Part shown: in pieces, positions 47,099 to 58,554 of the stretch
How the letters are laid out: each line of letters opens with the position of its first letter
Position numbering within the stretch: the stretch's first letter is position 1
Origin: Lineus longissimus
Taxonomy: Eukaryota > Nemertea > Pilidiophora > Heteronemertea > Lineidae
NCBI RefSeq assembly: GCF_910592395.1
Contig: NC_088311.1
Span: 16,124,501-16,188,500, forward strand
Direction: 5' to 3'
DNA: 64,000 nt
Program-made: the position numbers and the translations under genes
The notes under the pieces: model-generated
Told to the model about the DNA's origin: nothing
The model's input: only the letters and a program-made list of their open reading frames with translations
Databases searched by the model: none

Positions 47099-48881
47099 GT
47101 AAGCTAATTTTCTTAATTTACCCATTCTAAAAATAACTGTGCTAGTCTTTTATTTACAAGATTAAAGGGGTACTATCGCCATGCGAGTGCACTGCAATCC
47201 AGCCGAACAAATAAAACCTTTGGTGGCTTTATCTTGTGACAAAGCATGCAGAATTGGCGAAGAAATGTATTTTGACAAAACGTCAGCTGATGCATGTGAC
47301 AGGAACAATTCAGTAAAATTCAGTGGCAATATTAGGACCTTCTATTAGCTCTTAACCGTTTAGGGGCAGTAAGAACCCAACCCAATTGAATAAGCAATTC
47401 AAGCAGCCCTATAGATTGTCAGATGTGGTTCAAATAATGTAAAATGGAGTGGCCATAGCACAGTTCATTAGGATTCGTTTTTTCGAGACAGATTTTGTGG
47501 GTATACTGTACTTTGATTGAACTTTTGTGGGAGGGGGCCTGGCCAAGGGGGGATATTTGGAATGGCATATTCTGGATAATTTGTCGTAATATATGGTGTA
47601 AAAAGCATTGTTATGGATTTGGTACAGTCCAAATATTTTTTTTGCAGTGCTTTTTTTTCTTTTGTATTTGACACTTTCTAGTCAGTAAGTACTATCCTCT
47701 GTAGCATATGATACAACCTTAGTCTTTCATACGCTGCCATGGGCATTCCTGGCGATGAAGACCAATAGATGATGCTAACTGGTGATCAGCCAATCATATT
47801 TCTTGTTATCCCGGTTTGTTATCGAACTCGGAAACAGACCTTGTCTCAGGACCTCATGTCCACTGCCTAAAACTGATGGGAACCACAGGACGTAATTCCC
47901 TTGGTACAAAATACATACATGATACACACGACATGTACATTCATGGTGTATTCACTGATTCTAAAAATTGTCACTTCATGACTTCGACCTGGAATAATTC
48001 CCCTACAATAAAAGATACCATTGAGCTGTGAGGATCTAGGTAAATATTAGGAGTGTAGAAGTTCATACCAGCCATATATTTGGCCATCCCATTGGTCATT
48101 TCCAATTTTTAGCATCTTTGAAAGGTGTGGATTATGTCAGTATATTTGAAAAATAGATTCCAGGAACCGGGATTTCATAAGGGGATTCCCCGGAAAAGTA
48201 ACAGTGCTGCCATCTGGTCTTCATTGTCAGGCTGCGTTATGGAAGTAAAGTAGTTACGGACCAACTGCGGCTGATTAGTCAGCCTAGTCAGTAAGGAGAA
48301 GACCCCCAATCCAGAAAAGGTCAAAATATCCAAAATGGAGGCCCCTGATGATGTCTTATATTCAAATCAAGTGAAATTGACAATTCGCAGATAAAGTTTA
48401 TGCAACCCCCTACAAAGTTATAGATTAAAGTGATTATATTTCAGGGGTCCGATGTCCCAAAACAATTTAGCGCTTAAAGGGTTAAACGTCTTGTATGACG
48501 ATAGTTCCTCTTTAACCTTTTTCCTTGTTGTAAGCATTGCAGGCAGTAACAGCCTTATATAATTATATCAACGTTTCACTTGTTGCTTTATTCCGGGGAA
48601 CCTTTTATTTCTCTTTAAAAGAGGAATTGTTGCTTATTTAAGTTTCAACTGGTAGATCACAGTCAGTTTCATCCAGTGACCTGACTGGACATCTCACACA
48701 TTATAAGCAAGGTGTTTTTGAATCTTATGCATTTACCCATAATTGGTAATCAACAAGACGACTAATCAAGGATGCACCTTGCTGAATTGACCAGTTCATA
48801 AACCTCATCATAAGTTTTGGTGTGTCAATCAAGTTTTCATCTGTCAGCATGCGTGAGAAAAGATGAATAATATTTTTTCAG
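47099..48881 (+). other. intron of the SET/recombinase gene
   Basis: GTAAGC at 47099 and TATTTTTTCAG ending 48881. It starts with a MITE-like AAAGGGGTACTATCGCC near 47165. No other gene was seen. Confidence 0.75.
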
Positions 48882-48968
48882 ATATTGAGACAGATGAAGA
48901 TGATGATGATGGGAATGGAGATGAAAATGGGAAAACATCAACTTCACCCAAGTTTCCTTCAGCTAGGG
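48882..48968 (+). CDS. SET/recombinase gene, acidic exon (29 codons)
   Basis: Phase 1 in and out (87 bases). The acceptor is TTTTTTCAG and the donor GCTAGGG/GTAAGT. It encodes DIETDEDDDDGNGDENGKTS, then TSPKFPSARG. It is similar in start and composition to the exon at 50933, which suggests exon duplication. The acidic Asp/Glu stretch is probably a flexible linker. Confidence 0.8.
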
Positions 48969-50190
48969 GTAAGTTTTCATTCAACCCTCATTTTTCAGAA
49001 ATTGTGTATTTCTTTATAGTATTTCATGGCTTGTTCTCTGTCATTATATGCACCCCTCAATATGAAGCTTCACTACGCAGAAATAATGAGTGAACATTCA
49101 CCTTTGATTCTCAATACTCTCCTACATTGTCCTAGTCTTAAGCATCTGAATATTCATCTCTATTTCACACACATTGGAAACTGAAAAGGTGAAGATTCCC
49201 CTGTTCGCAACTTTTTTTGCATGGATTACTGTAAAGCAAGAAAATTTGGGGGGCAGGTAATTTTCTGCCACGAAAATATTCTGTTTCTTGGGCAAAATGT
49301 TCAACTTGATTTCGCTCAGCAGCAGCCTAATTGTAATCTGACTCACTTTGTGATCAGAAGCCATTGTTTGGTAATCCAAGAAGCTTGCTGGGCAGCTTTG
49401 TTGCCTGATTTCAGGCCTACTTTAGTTCTTTATTCTGTTAATTTCTTATTGAGAGATGCCAAACTCCTCAAATAATTGCCACCAGTGGGTTGAGAATCGA
49501 TTGTGTGTGAAATGCATTGCGCTAATTGCTGTATAACCTTCAATTGTCCAGAAAGTGGTATTTCTAAGTTTTCTTGCCTGGCTGCACATTAATGACTGAT
49601 AAAAATAACTAACGAACCAGACCATGTCTCTTATGTATCACTCAAAATCGAATCTGCGAATTGATGCAAGATATTGCTGGTAGTAGTGGTAGAATTGTTT
49701 TAAATAAGCTCAACATGGATGACTTCCAAACAGACTCAACTTTTCAATCTGAATGCATAGAAATCACTTCTAAGTTCTAAATGCTGGCTGAAATTTTGGA
49801 AAACACACACAGGACTCAGTTCTTCCTGTGCCCTGAATCAAGATGACATACCTACTGTTATCGCCAGCTGTAGTTCTTCCTAGTGCATGTATTCCTTGTC
49901 ATTTCTGGTTTATTGATCATCACTTTGTTGGCATTTATCAATCTGGTGTTGCACATGAAGATTGAGTTTCACTTTCTGAAATGCTAATCCTTTGTTGTTT
50001 TACACAAATTTAGGACTGTCTTCTATCAGTAACCATTGCATCATATTACCAGTATATCTTATTGAGATGGGTTGTATATTATAATAGGATTGGACTCTTG
50101 GCAGCATAGCCTGTCCATTTTGTCTTAAAAATTCTTCACCGGCATTATTCATCTAAATCATAAAAATATGCTTTGTTGTTGTTCTTGCAG

Positions 50191-50295
50191 CTCAAATGAA
50201 TTCCAAAGTTATATCTACTAGTAAGGGCAAGCAACCAATTCGTTTGCCTGCCAGACATATGAAACAATCACACGAATCAAGACCTCTCATTGAAG
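50191..50295 (+). CDS. SET/recombinase gene, basic exon (35 codons)
   Basis: Phase 1 in and out (105 bases). The acceptor is TTGTTCTTGCAG and the donor TTGAAG/GTAAGA. It encodes a basic segment with SKGKQPIRLPARHMKQ. The KGKQP motif returns in the exon at 55972, which supports descent from a duplicated exon. Confidence 0.8.
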
Positions 50296-50932
50296 GTAAG
50301 ACAACAATTTACTAGAAAAGATTATTGTTGAATTTTATATTCACTGAGTTATGTCTGAGTTACAATAAAATAGTGTACCAATATCAAGAATGTATACATT
50401 CTTGCATTATTTATGCTTTTAGTGTTGATTAAGATATAGAAGAAATTGGACCAACATTCTTTGTCTCACCTCAGGGAGCCTATGCAATGACGTCTTCCAT
50501 CTGTCTTCCATTAGCATGGCACGTTTCATAATCGCTGAAGCCAGACCCCTAGCTAGACTTTTTTAGAGGGGCGCGACGCCCTGCCCTCCCCCTGGGACAC
50601 TGAAATGCGCCCTGCCTCTCCAGGGTATCTACTCTTTCTCCCGTAATATTGGTCCTTTTTATTATTTCATCTCCCATAACATTTGGTACAAGGAGGGTAT
50701 TGACTTATTGACCTGTTGACATGATCACAAATACACAAATATTGGATCTTTGAAACCACTTTATTAGATTAACTCCTCTAAATATATAATTTATTTGCCA
50801 TAATGGTCAATATAGGAGTCACTGCAAAATGTTTTACGCTTTTTGCTTGAATTTTATGCTAAATCATAAAAAAAGCTGGGATACAAAAAATATGATATGT
50901 AAATGTGGTTATAGTTCATACACTTTTTTCAG

Positions 50933-50998
50933 ATACTGAAACAGATGATGACACTCACTCTGACAATGATGCATCCACTCGAATTCTCGGGGATACAG
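50933..50998 (+). CDS. SET/recombinase gene, second acidic exon (22 codons)
   Basis: Phase 1 in and out (66 bases). The acceptor is CACTTTTTTCAG and the donor GATACAG/GTAGGC. It encodes DTETDDDTHSDNDASTRILG, then DTG. It parallels the acidic exon at 48882 (DxETD start). Confidence 0.78.
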
Positions 50999-51729
50999 GT
51001 AGGCCTTTTTGATCAAATTAATGTTTCAAGTAAAATTGAATTCCATTAGTGCTGCTCATTTCATAGATTTGGAAAATCATCTAAACTTATCAATCTCCAA
51101 AAGTACTTTGCTGGATGGTATACGGTTTCCACTCACCTTTGCCACCATTAAGTACCATTTGTAAGAGGCCCAAAGGGGTGCATACGTAATACCATGAAGA
51201 CCACCCGCATGTCGGGGAATCCCTATCGGTACCTCACCCAGTGTATGAATAGTCTTCTTTTGTATTAGTAGACAAACGATTCACTTTTCAACCTTCACAC
51301 GTCTCAGGCCGCATCATTCACTCTTCACTTTTCATTCCTCACTTTCCCAATGTTACACAGGGCTCGCGTTTTACTCGTTCACTTGGTGTTTCACAGGTGT
51401 GGTTATGGACTCCTCAGAGGTTGAAATGCTTGTCACATCGCTGTTGTCATGAACAACGAACATTAATGGAAGTGGAGATTGGTGGTGCACCGGTGTGATA
51501 GTATGTAATGCCTTCCACCATTGGATGCCCCCCCTCCATATTGTTTGTCACAGGATTAAAGTTCTTGCTCTCTCTGGACTTGGAGTCAATTCAATTCAAT
51601 GGTGCTGCTTAATCAGTAAATATATTGTTGTGGGGTGGGGATTCTATGACACCTGGATTTTGGTGCGAAGCCTGCATGCGGAGTTCCGTCAAACGTATAC
51701 AGGGACCTCGTTGATAACCCATATGAAGA

Positions 51730-52355
51730 ACTGCTTTTGAAATTTTTATGGGAGGTTCTCCTAGCAAGGATACATCGTATATCATTCGGGTTTTTGATTT
51801 GACCTAATATTAAGGTCACAGAGGTCAAATGGCGTAAATTGGCCATTTTGAGTGTAACTATGGCACGTTTCTTAACCGTTGGATTTATTAACCTTAACAT
51901 ATAGTTCACATGACTCTTAACATCATATAACCTCTAACACCGAATTTCGGTCTGATCTGATTCTCGACTTGGTCACCAAGGATACATCGCGTCCTACGGG
52001 TTTTTGATATGACCTGATTTTCAAGGTATCTGAGGTCAAATAGTGTAAATTGGCCGTTTGAGTGTAACTATGGCACATTTTTTAACTGCTTAAGCTATCA
52101 ACTTGAAATTCCTATTCTTGACTTGGCCACTAGGGGGCCAGAAGTGGAAACCTAAAAATTGTGACATCTATCATAAGAGTGACTCGTTTTTGATAGAATG
52201 TTTATGGTAGGTTCTCCTAGCAAAGAAACATCACATTTCATACCGACTTTGGTTTGATCTTGTACCAGACATGTAGCATATTTCTTAACCAGGATGAATT
52301 CCTAACCACCAAATATCTCTACGGTGAGCACAATGGCCCCTGGCCGTTTCAATTA
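51730..52355 (-). repeat. dispersed repeat family, inverted copy
   Basis: TTTTTGATTTGACC at about 51793 starts a decayed AGGTCA palindrome (TGACCTAATATTAAGGTCA). A second subunit has TTTGATATGACCTGATTTTC (52003 onward). The terminal motif GGTGAGCACAATGGCCCCTG is at 52323-52342, followed by GCCGTTTCAATT. Confidence 0.82.
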
Positions 52356-52430
52356 CATATCGAACTGAAATGTCAGTTCGTTTGTGTGTTATCATTGCAT
52401 CAGAATAATGTGGACACTGTTCTTATACTT

Positions 52431-54022
52431 TCCTCCTTCCTTAAAAATGAATTTGCTATTATCCACTCAAAAGGAGGACTGTCCTCAGTTTGTATGTAAT
52501 CATTCCAAAAGATTAATGTCTCTTCTGCTCTCATCCTTTCCTCCTTTCTTGATAATGAATGTGCTTATATCCACTCAAAAGGAGGACTGTCCTCAGTTTG
52601 TATGTAATCATCCCTAATGGATTAATGTCCCTTCTGCTCTCATTCTTTACTCCTTTCTTGATAATGAATGTGCTTATATCCACTCAAAAGGAGGACTGTC
52701 CTAAGTTTGTATGTAATCATCCCTAATGGATTAATGTCCCTTCTGCTCTCATTCTTTCCTCCTTTCTTGATAATGAATGTGCTTATATCCACTCAAAAGG
52801 AGGACTGTCCTCAGTTTGTATGTAATCATCCCTAATGGATTAATGTCCCTTCTGCTCTCATTCTTTACTCCTTTCTTGATAATGAATGTGCTTATATCCA
52901 CTCAAAAGGAGGACTGTCCTCAGTTTGTATGTAATCATCCCTAATGGATTAATGTCCCTTCTGCTCTCATTCTTTCCTCCTTTCTTGATAATGAATGTGC
53001 TTATATCCACTCAAAAGGAGGACTGTCCTCAGTTTGTATGTAATCATTCCAAAAGATTAATGTCCCTTCTGCTCTCATTCTTTCCTCCTTTCTTGAGAAT
53101 GAATGTGCTTATATCCAGTCAAAAGGAGAACTGTCCTCAGTTTGTATGTAATCATTCCAAAAGATTAATGTCCCTTCTGCTCTCATTCTTTCCTCCTTTC
53201 TTGAGAATGAATGTGCTTATATCCACTCAAAAGGAGGACTGTCCTCAGTTTGTATGTAATCATTCCAATTGATTAATGTCCCTTCTGCTGTCATTCTTTC
53301 CTCCTTTCTTGATAATGAATGTGCTTATATCCAGTCAAAAGGAGGACTTTCCTCAGTTTGTATGTAATCATCCCTAATGGATAAATGTCCCTTCTGCTCT
53401 CATTCTTTCCTCCTTTCTTGAGAATGAATGTGCTTATATCCAGTCAAAAGGAGAACTGTCCTCAGTTTGTATGTAATCATTCCAAAAGATTAATGTCCCT
53501 TCTGCTCTCATTCTTTCCTCCTTTCTTGAGAATGAATGTGCTTATATCCACTCAAAAGGAGGACTGTCCTCAGTTTGTATGTAATCATTCCAATTGATTA
53601 ATGTCCCTTCTGCTATCATTCTTTCCTCCTTTCTTGAGAATGAATGTGCTTATATCCAGTCAAAAGGAGAACTGTCCTCAGTTTGTATGTAATCATTCCA
53701 ATTGATTAATGTCCCTTCTGCTATCATTCTTTCCTCCTTTCTTGAGAATGAATGTGCTTATATCCAGTCAAAAGGAGAACTGTCCTCAGTTTGTATGTAA
53801 TCATTCCAAAAGATTATTGTCCCTTTTGCTCTCATTCTTTCCTCCTTTCTTGATAATGAATGTGCTTATATACACTCAAAAGGAGGACTGTCCTCAGTTT
53901 GTATGTAATCATCCCTAATGGATTAATGTCCCTTCTGCTCTCATTCTTTACTCCTTTCTTGAGACTGAGTGTCCTTATATCTAGTCAAAAGGAGAACTGT
54001 CCTCAGTTTGTATGTAATCATT
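52431..54022. repeat. 108-bp satellite, about 15 copies, inside an intron
   Basis: The unit holds AATGAATGTGCTTATATCC, ACTCAAAAGGAGGACTGTCC, TCAGTTTGTATGTAATCAT and TCCCTTCTGCTCTCATTC. Units are highly similar. Two junction variants alternate, CATCCCTAATGGATTAATG and CATTCCAAAAGATTAATG. As 108 is divisible by three, one frame stays open across many units (for example 52886-53272), but this is not evidence of coding. Confidence 0.96.
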
Positions 54023-55036
54023 AGTCTTCGTCAACCTACGTATGTAGGGTTGAAAGGAGACTCTTGGTTTAGCTAGGCAAATTCCCCCAATTTATAACCC
54101 CGTTCCATGTGACTACGGTGTATGCAATGCACTGTGTATATCATTGGTGATTGGAGAACCCAGGTGGATTCGTGTTCGCGAAGTTTAGGGAAAACTGGAC
54201 ATTTAGTAAATCAAATAGTATAATGAGTTGTTTTTTCGAAACATCAAAGGTGTGCAGTGCGAATTTTCAGAATTATTTAGCGAGCAATAACGACATATTT
54301 TAGGGGACGAGACAGCCGTTTGGCGATGGGTCGTGAAAATTTGATCCGCCATTACACAATCTCCAAACGAGACGTATTATGCGACCATATTCCCTGCCAA
54401 TTTCGATTTCCACCATTGCACATTCTCCAAACGAGACGTATTATGCGACCATATTCCCTGCCAATTTCGATAGCTTCCATGTTGGACAGGAAGTGGCCCG
54501 TGGAAATGGACTGAAAATGGCCGCAATTGATCAATTCGTACTTAAGAGCAACGATTACAGGAACACACTTGCTTAGACATAAATTGAAATCTTTTATGAT
54601 TCATTGTTGTTATACGTAATTCTTGCTACAAACAAATTTTCGCGGCAACAATAGTGGTCAATACAGGCAGGGCCTTGGAGCGAGGCGACGGCGTTGATAA
54701 GACGATCAAGTTCCGGTCATGCGCAAGTCGCATGTGCAGAATAGTGTTTAAGGCACATGTGAACCACAACATCACCATCGCTGCTATCCCAACACAGCGT
54801 TAACACAGCAGCAACATAAACCCAATGCAAACCTTGCCAGCGAAGACAATTCTCATACCAAGGTCTACAAACCAGTAACCCGACTTTTAATCTCCAACTA
54901 TGTATATATGTATATATCTATTTTCCCAATAAACTTTTAACCAAAACATACTGCCTCCTCCACTTCCTCAACAAAGCACCCCACAGTTGATGGAGACTCC
55001 AGAGTCTGCCTGCAGACTCAACCGACAATTCTAGTT
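54023..55036 (+). mobile_element. unclassified 1-kb insertion splitting the 108-bp satellite
   Basis: The array stops at AATCATT and resumes at about 55037 with AATTGATTAAT, that is, at the same point of the unit, so the 1,010 bases between are inserted. The left end has a hairpin, CAACCTAC-GTAT-GTAGGGTTG (54030-54050). Inside is a 64-bp direct duplication (54361 and 54425; CTCCAAACGAGACGTATTAT). Near the right end are TATATATGTATATAT and AATAAA (54927-54933). Composition suggests a solo LTR or a non-autonomous element. No gene is present. Confidence 0.6.
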
Positions 55037-55225
55037 TCAATTGATTAATTTCCCTTCTGCTCTCATTCTTTCCTCCTTTCTTGAGAATGAATTTGCTATT
55101 ATCCACTCAGAAGGAGGACTGTCCTCAGTTTGTATGTAATCATCCCTAATGGATTAATGTCCCTTCTGCTCTCATTCTTTACTCCTTTCTTGAGAATGAA
55201 TGTGCTGATATCCACTCAAAACCAC
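55037..55225. repeat. 108-bp satellite, right remnant (about 1.7 units)
   Basis: Continuation of the array after the insertion, ending at CACTCAAAACCACC near 55225. A GGTTAGCAACAATGGCCCC motif of the dispersed repeat family follows (about 55239-55257). Confidence 0.9.
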
Positions 55226-55351
55226 CAAATATCTATATGGTTAGCAACAATGGCCCCTTGCCGTTTCATCTTTGAAAAGGGGATTATGGCAAATCATTTT
55301 GGTGTTGCCTTTTAATCTGTTCCAATGTTGTTTGTTTTCTTGCAATTGCAG

Positions 55352-55462
55352 GTCAGATTGATTCAAAGGCTAAAAAATTTGTTAAAAGAAAGGGCAAAAA
55401 AACAGTTGGTGCAACTCCCAAACAATTGAAAAGATCAGGTAACACTGAATCACCAGCCAGAG
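55352..55462 (+). CDS. SET/recombinase gene, second basic exon (37 codons)
   Basis: Phase 1 in and out (111 bases). The acceptor is TGCAATTGCAG and the donor CCAGAG/GTAAGA. It encodes a Lys-rich segment (KKFVKRKGKKTVGATPK) ending SPARG, as the exon at 48882 ends SARG. It is likely a nuclear-localising linker. Confidence 0.8.
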
Positions 55463-55971
55463 GTAAGATTACCTGCGTGAGATGATTTGTAAATATGCCT
55501 AATAATATCTAATGAAATAAAGAAATTCCTCTGCTAGCTCCACGCACTCCAATATATTGGTGCTTCACAAGAAGGAGAATATATGTGACATCATTTAATC
55601 TATATGTAGACCTACTGTAATGTAATGCTCACCCAAGCTTCAGGAAATGTGGTAAATGCATGCACACAGTCTAATGTTACTTGAAAAAACTGTATTGATA
55701 TTCTACTATTTTTTTGCATTCGCATACAGCTTAATTGAAGTTTGACAACATAAGAGGATGGTGAATGGAATACTGCTGCAGCAACTGTTATGAGCAATTG
55801 TTAGACCAGCAATTATTTGTTTTTTGCATCACCCTTCTTATGGAATTTTTATTTGGGGGCATGAAGTATGGAACAGGCCTAAGCTAGTACATGTACCAAT
55901 TCGTGACCTATTGTGTTGGAAAGTGGATGATCACCGACACATTGAACTTCCATTATGTTGTTTTCTTATAG

Positions 55972-56082
55972 ATGAGATGGTTTCAAGGCTGCCAAGGGTC
56001 AAAAACGCCAAAAGGAAAGGAAAGCAACCAGTTGCCCCTCCTCCCAAACGGAAGAGAGCAGTTTTAGAATCACCATCTAAAG
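55972..56082 (+). CDS. SET/recombinase gene, third basic exon (37 codons)
   Basis: Phase 1 in and out (111 bases, the same length as the preceding exon). The acceptor is GTTTTCTTATAG and the donor CTAAAG/GTAAAA. It encodes KRKGKQPVAPPPKRKRAV, then LESPSKG. KRKRAV and its neighbours look like a bipartite nuclear localisation signal. Confidence 0.8.
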
Positions 56083-56292
56083 GTAAAATTTCTAGTAAGC
56101 TATAAAAGTCTTAGAAGGACAGGTATCCCTCAACTTTTGCTGGAGACTATCTGTTAATGCTACCAAAGGTACGATGTTCCCACATTGTCCAGCAGTGATC
56201 TCCTTGTTCAAAATCATGAAGGGTTCTCACTATGACAATGCCTTTCGTATTTTCACTGTTACTGTAGCAGCTGCTCTATGTGCTACCACTTT

Positions 56293-56465
56293 TTGGCTCA
56301 CCTGTCTTAAGGACAGGGGAGCTATAGCGATAGCATGTCGTCCGTCGTTGTCCGTTGTCAGTTGAACAATGGTGGCACGTTTCTTAACTGCTGGACCTAG
56401 AAACTTCAAACTTAGTGTATGGGTCATCTATTCGGTGAGCACAATGGCCCCTGGCCGTTTCCATT
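56293..56465 (-). repeat. short, internally deleted copy of the dispersed repeat
   Basis: The terminal hairpin GGCTCACCTGTCTTAAGGAC...GGGGAGC (56295 onward) and the other end GGTGAGCACAATGGCCCCTG (56436-56455) are only about 140 bases apart. Nearly all internal subunits are missing, which shows that both ends belong to one element. Confidence 0.82.
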
Positions 56466-56473
56466 ATTTATAT

Positions 56474-57010
56474 ATGCCCTCGCTCAACGAAGCTGAGATG
56501 GGGGCATTATGTTCTTGGCTGGTTTCCGCGCCCGCGTCCGCGCCCGCGTCCGCGCCCGCACTCTATTCCGCTCTATAACTCAGGAACCGCTTGTCCGGTA
56601 GACTTGAAATTTTCATGGTGTGAAGGCCTAGGGTCTCGAAGGTTCCCTATAGATTTTGGGCCAAAGCCCAAATCCAAGATGCCCGCCAGGCCACCATATT
56701 GGTTTTTTGCATTCCGTCGCCTAACTATAGAACTGAGTGAGTGATAAACCTGAAACTTCTGTGGTGTGATGCTCTAGTGTAGGGGAGGTGCGCTATGGAT
56801 TTTGGGCCCGACCTAAAATCCATCATGGCCGCCAGGCGGCCATCTTTGTTTTTTTTATTCCGCCCCATAACTTGAGAACCGAGCGAGTGATATACCTGAA
56901 ACTTCTGTGGTGTGATGTTCTAGTGAAGGGGAGGTGCCCTATTGATTTTGGCCCCAACCCAAAATCCAAGATGGCCGCCAGGCCACAAACTTGATTTTTG
57001 CATTCCGCCC
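56474..57010. repeat. three-unit repeat (about 140 bp) after a GCCC...GGGC hairpin and CGCGCCCGCGTC run
   Basis: A hairpin, TGCCCTCGCTC...GGGGGCA (56476-56505), is followed by four GCGCCCGC-type steps (56527-56560). Three units then begin near 56585, 56725 and 56868. They share AACTTCTGTGGTGTGATG and AAAATCCAAGATGGCCGCCA. No coding function is evident. Confidence 0.8.
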
Positions 57011-57031
57011 TATAACAGTTTAACCCGAGAA

Positions 57032-57276
57032 CCATTCCATCTCCATTGCATACTGTGATCGGCGGAGATTTCAACTACAACCTACTCAAAGAACGTCTTC
57101 AAGTGCCGGAACACCCCCTCCATTCATTTCAACAACTCATCAAGGAACCTACAACACTCAACTGCACACTATTAGATCACATCTATATCAAGTCGCATCC
57201 TGATGAAATACATGCAGGAGTGTGCAGAACATACTACAGCTACCACAACCCAGTCTACTATACGTTCAATCAGTAA
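57032..57276 (+). pseudogene. endonuclease/exonuclease/phosphatase-domain fragment of a retroelement or Helentron
   Basis: The frame reads VIGGDFNYNLL (GGDFN motif, about 57058-57072), then LLDHIYIKSHPDEIHAGVC and YYSYHNPVYY before a stop at 57274-57276. This is the C-terminal part of an APE-like endonuclease: G-D-F-N, the L-I-D-H-x-Y motif and a degenerate S-D-H-x-P-V, where the usual Asp-His pair is Tyr-His. Such domains occur in LINEs and in Helentron-type elements. The YYS-x-H ending is, from memory, closer to the latter. The N-terminal catalytic region is missing, so the fragment is inactive. Confidence 0.7.
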
Positions 57277-57775
57277 TAGAGTGGCCACTCGGCATCCCTT
57301 CGAAGCAACTCCTCCACTTCGACCACTGCCTCCACAGCTGCTACCAGAACACCAGCTATGATACCCATCCAATTGATGTTCCTCAACTCCCACCTCAGCC
57401 CAACACACCAACCAACAAATTCGGCTTCTTCCATATAAAGTAATGGCGGACGACTGCCCAAGAGCTGTAACAAGCAAACCGTTTCCACTGTGACGACTGC
57501 CTTGATCCACAGCTGCTCTCCGAACACCGATTACGATGCCAATCACCGCTTTAAGGCTGATTACTCCACCAAGGACACTTCTTTCCACTGTAACCACCTC
57601 CAGAGCTGCTCTCAGAACACCAGTTACAGTGCTCATAATCAGTCCTTTCATGGCTGATTACTGCAACAAGGACACGGTTTTCACCATGACCACTGTTTCA
57701 AAAGGTACTCTCCAAACCAAACTTACGATGCCCATCATCAGTCCTTTCATGACTGGTTGATGAAAACTTGTCACA
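57277..57775. repeat. four diverged tandem units of about 98 bp
   Basis: Units with a CCACTG-type start and AGCTGCTCTCAGAACACCAG core lie near 57310, 57484, 57582 and 57680. All share GATGCCCATCA- or GATACCCATCC-like ends and TCAGTCCTTTCATG. They sit directly after the endonuclease fragment and may be its 3' non-coding tail. Confidence 0.65.
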
Positions 57776-57780
57776 CTACA

Positions 57781-58267
57781 TACCGTATTTATGCGCATTT
57801 TAGCACATGCGCTTATAAAAAAAATCACTTGTTTTAGGGTATATTTTCAGCCTTCACTTTGCCCGATTATAAACGCATCTGCTAATATTTTTCGGAGACG
57901 TCATCGTCACTGCATCAAAGGGAGGCTGCATGACTTCTAATAACATGCTGGAAGAATACGTGAACAAACTGTCACAGTCCCGTGCTGCATGATTCCATGT
58001 TTAACCCGCCAGTACTCTGGCACGTTAACTCTGAATACCGCGCACTGCCACATGAAAGACGAAGAGAAAGACACTTTTAAGCAGCAAAGCACACAACTGC
58101 TGTTCTTTCCAGGTGGAATGACCCCTCTCCTGCCACCAATCAACACGCACATCAAGAACATTTTTGTTCAATTATTAGCGCACTGCGCTTAAACTGCGCT
58201 TATAATTGAATTTAACTGCACCCTCAATTAGCGCGTGCAGTGCGCTTAAATGCGCATAAATACAGTA
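57781..58267. mobile_element. Tigger/pogo-type MITE with TA duplication
   Basis: TA at 57781-57782 and 58266-58267 flanks ends CCGTATTTATGCGCATTT (57783-57800) and AAATGCGCATAAATACAG (58248-58265). These are inverted repeats with one mismatch in 18. The 483-bp interior is CG-rich at both ends (AGCGCACTGCGCTTAAACTG). It contains the remnant of a pogo-type transposase described next. Confidence 0.85.
57989..58192 (+). pseudogene. pogo/Tigger transposase DDE fragment
   Basis: The frame contains NTAHCHMKDEEKDTF and FFPGGMTPLLPPINTHIKN. This matches the pogo/Tigger pattern in which an aspartate-x-AH block is followed by hxPGGxTPLLQPLDxxxNKxF. Here the Q-P-L-D step reads P-P-I-N, so a catalytic acidic residue is lost. 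Only the C-terminal part of the DDE domain is left, so it is non-functional. Confidence 0.72.
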
Positions 58268-58325
58268 AGCAGATTACTACCAGTATAAGCACTTAAATTC
58301 ATTTCCTTCAACCTACCCAACATTA

Positions 58326-58392
58326 AAAATATGCCCACTCAGCGGGGGCATACATTGCGATTCACACGAATCGCGTTATGTCTAGTTATAAC
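58326..58392. repeat. GCCC...GGGC hairpin, relative of the one at 56476
   Basis: ATGCCCACTCAGCGGGGGCAT (58331-58351) is followed by GCGATTCACACGAATCGCG, a second perfect stem (58357-58375). The hairpin form is also seen at 56476 and 62963. Confidence 0.7.
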
Positions 58393-58509
58393 AATAGCCT
58401 TCATAATGCAAATTGGGGACATTGGTCTCTTTAATTGGAATTTTAGAATATTTAGAATATTGTTCAATAGCCATTGGCTATAGAAGGTGTATTTGCTTTG
58501 TCCTTGCAG

Positions 58510-58554
58510 AAAATCGGCAACCAGCAAAAGGATCAAAAAGTAAGAAGACATCTG
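58510..58554 (+). CDS. SET/recombinase gene, short basic exon (15 codons)
   Basis: Phase 1 in and out (45 bases). The acceptor is TTTGTCCTTGCAG and the donor TCTG/GTAGGT. It encodes ENRQPAKGSKSKKTS. The length is a multiple of three, so skipping would keep the frame. Confidence 0.72.

Noticed and set aside
51361-51500. Possible gene near 51.4 kb (start-stop rich, coding-like text)
   Set aside because: No open frame over 60 codons with splice context; it lies in an intron of the SET/recombinase gene.
52384-53918. Repeated 36-residue 'protein' (MSLLLSFFPPFL...) across the 108-bp satellite
   Set aside because: Unit length of 108 is divisible by three. The frames start and stop with single-base differences between units and have no flanking gene structure.
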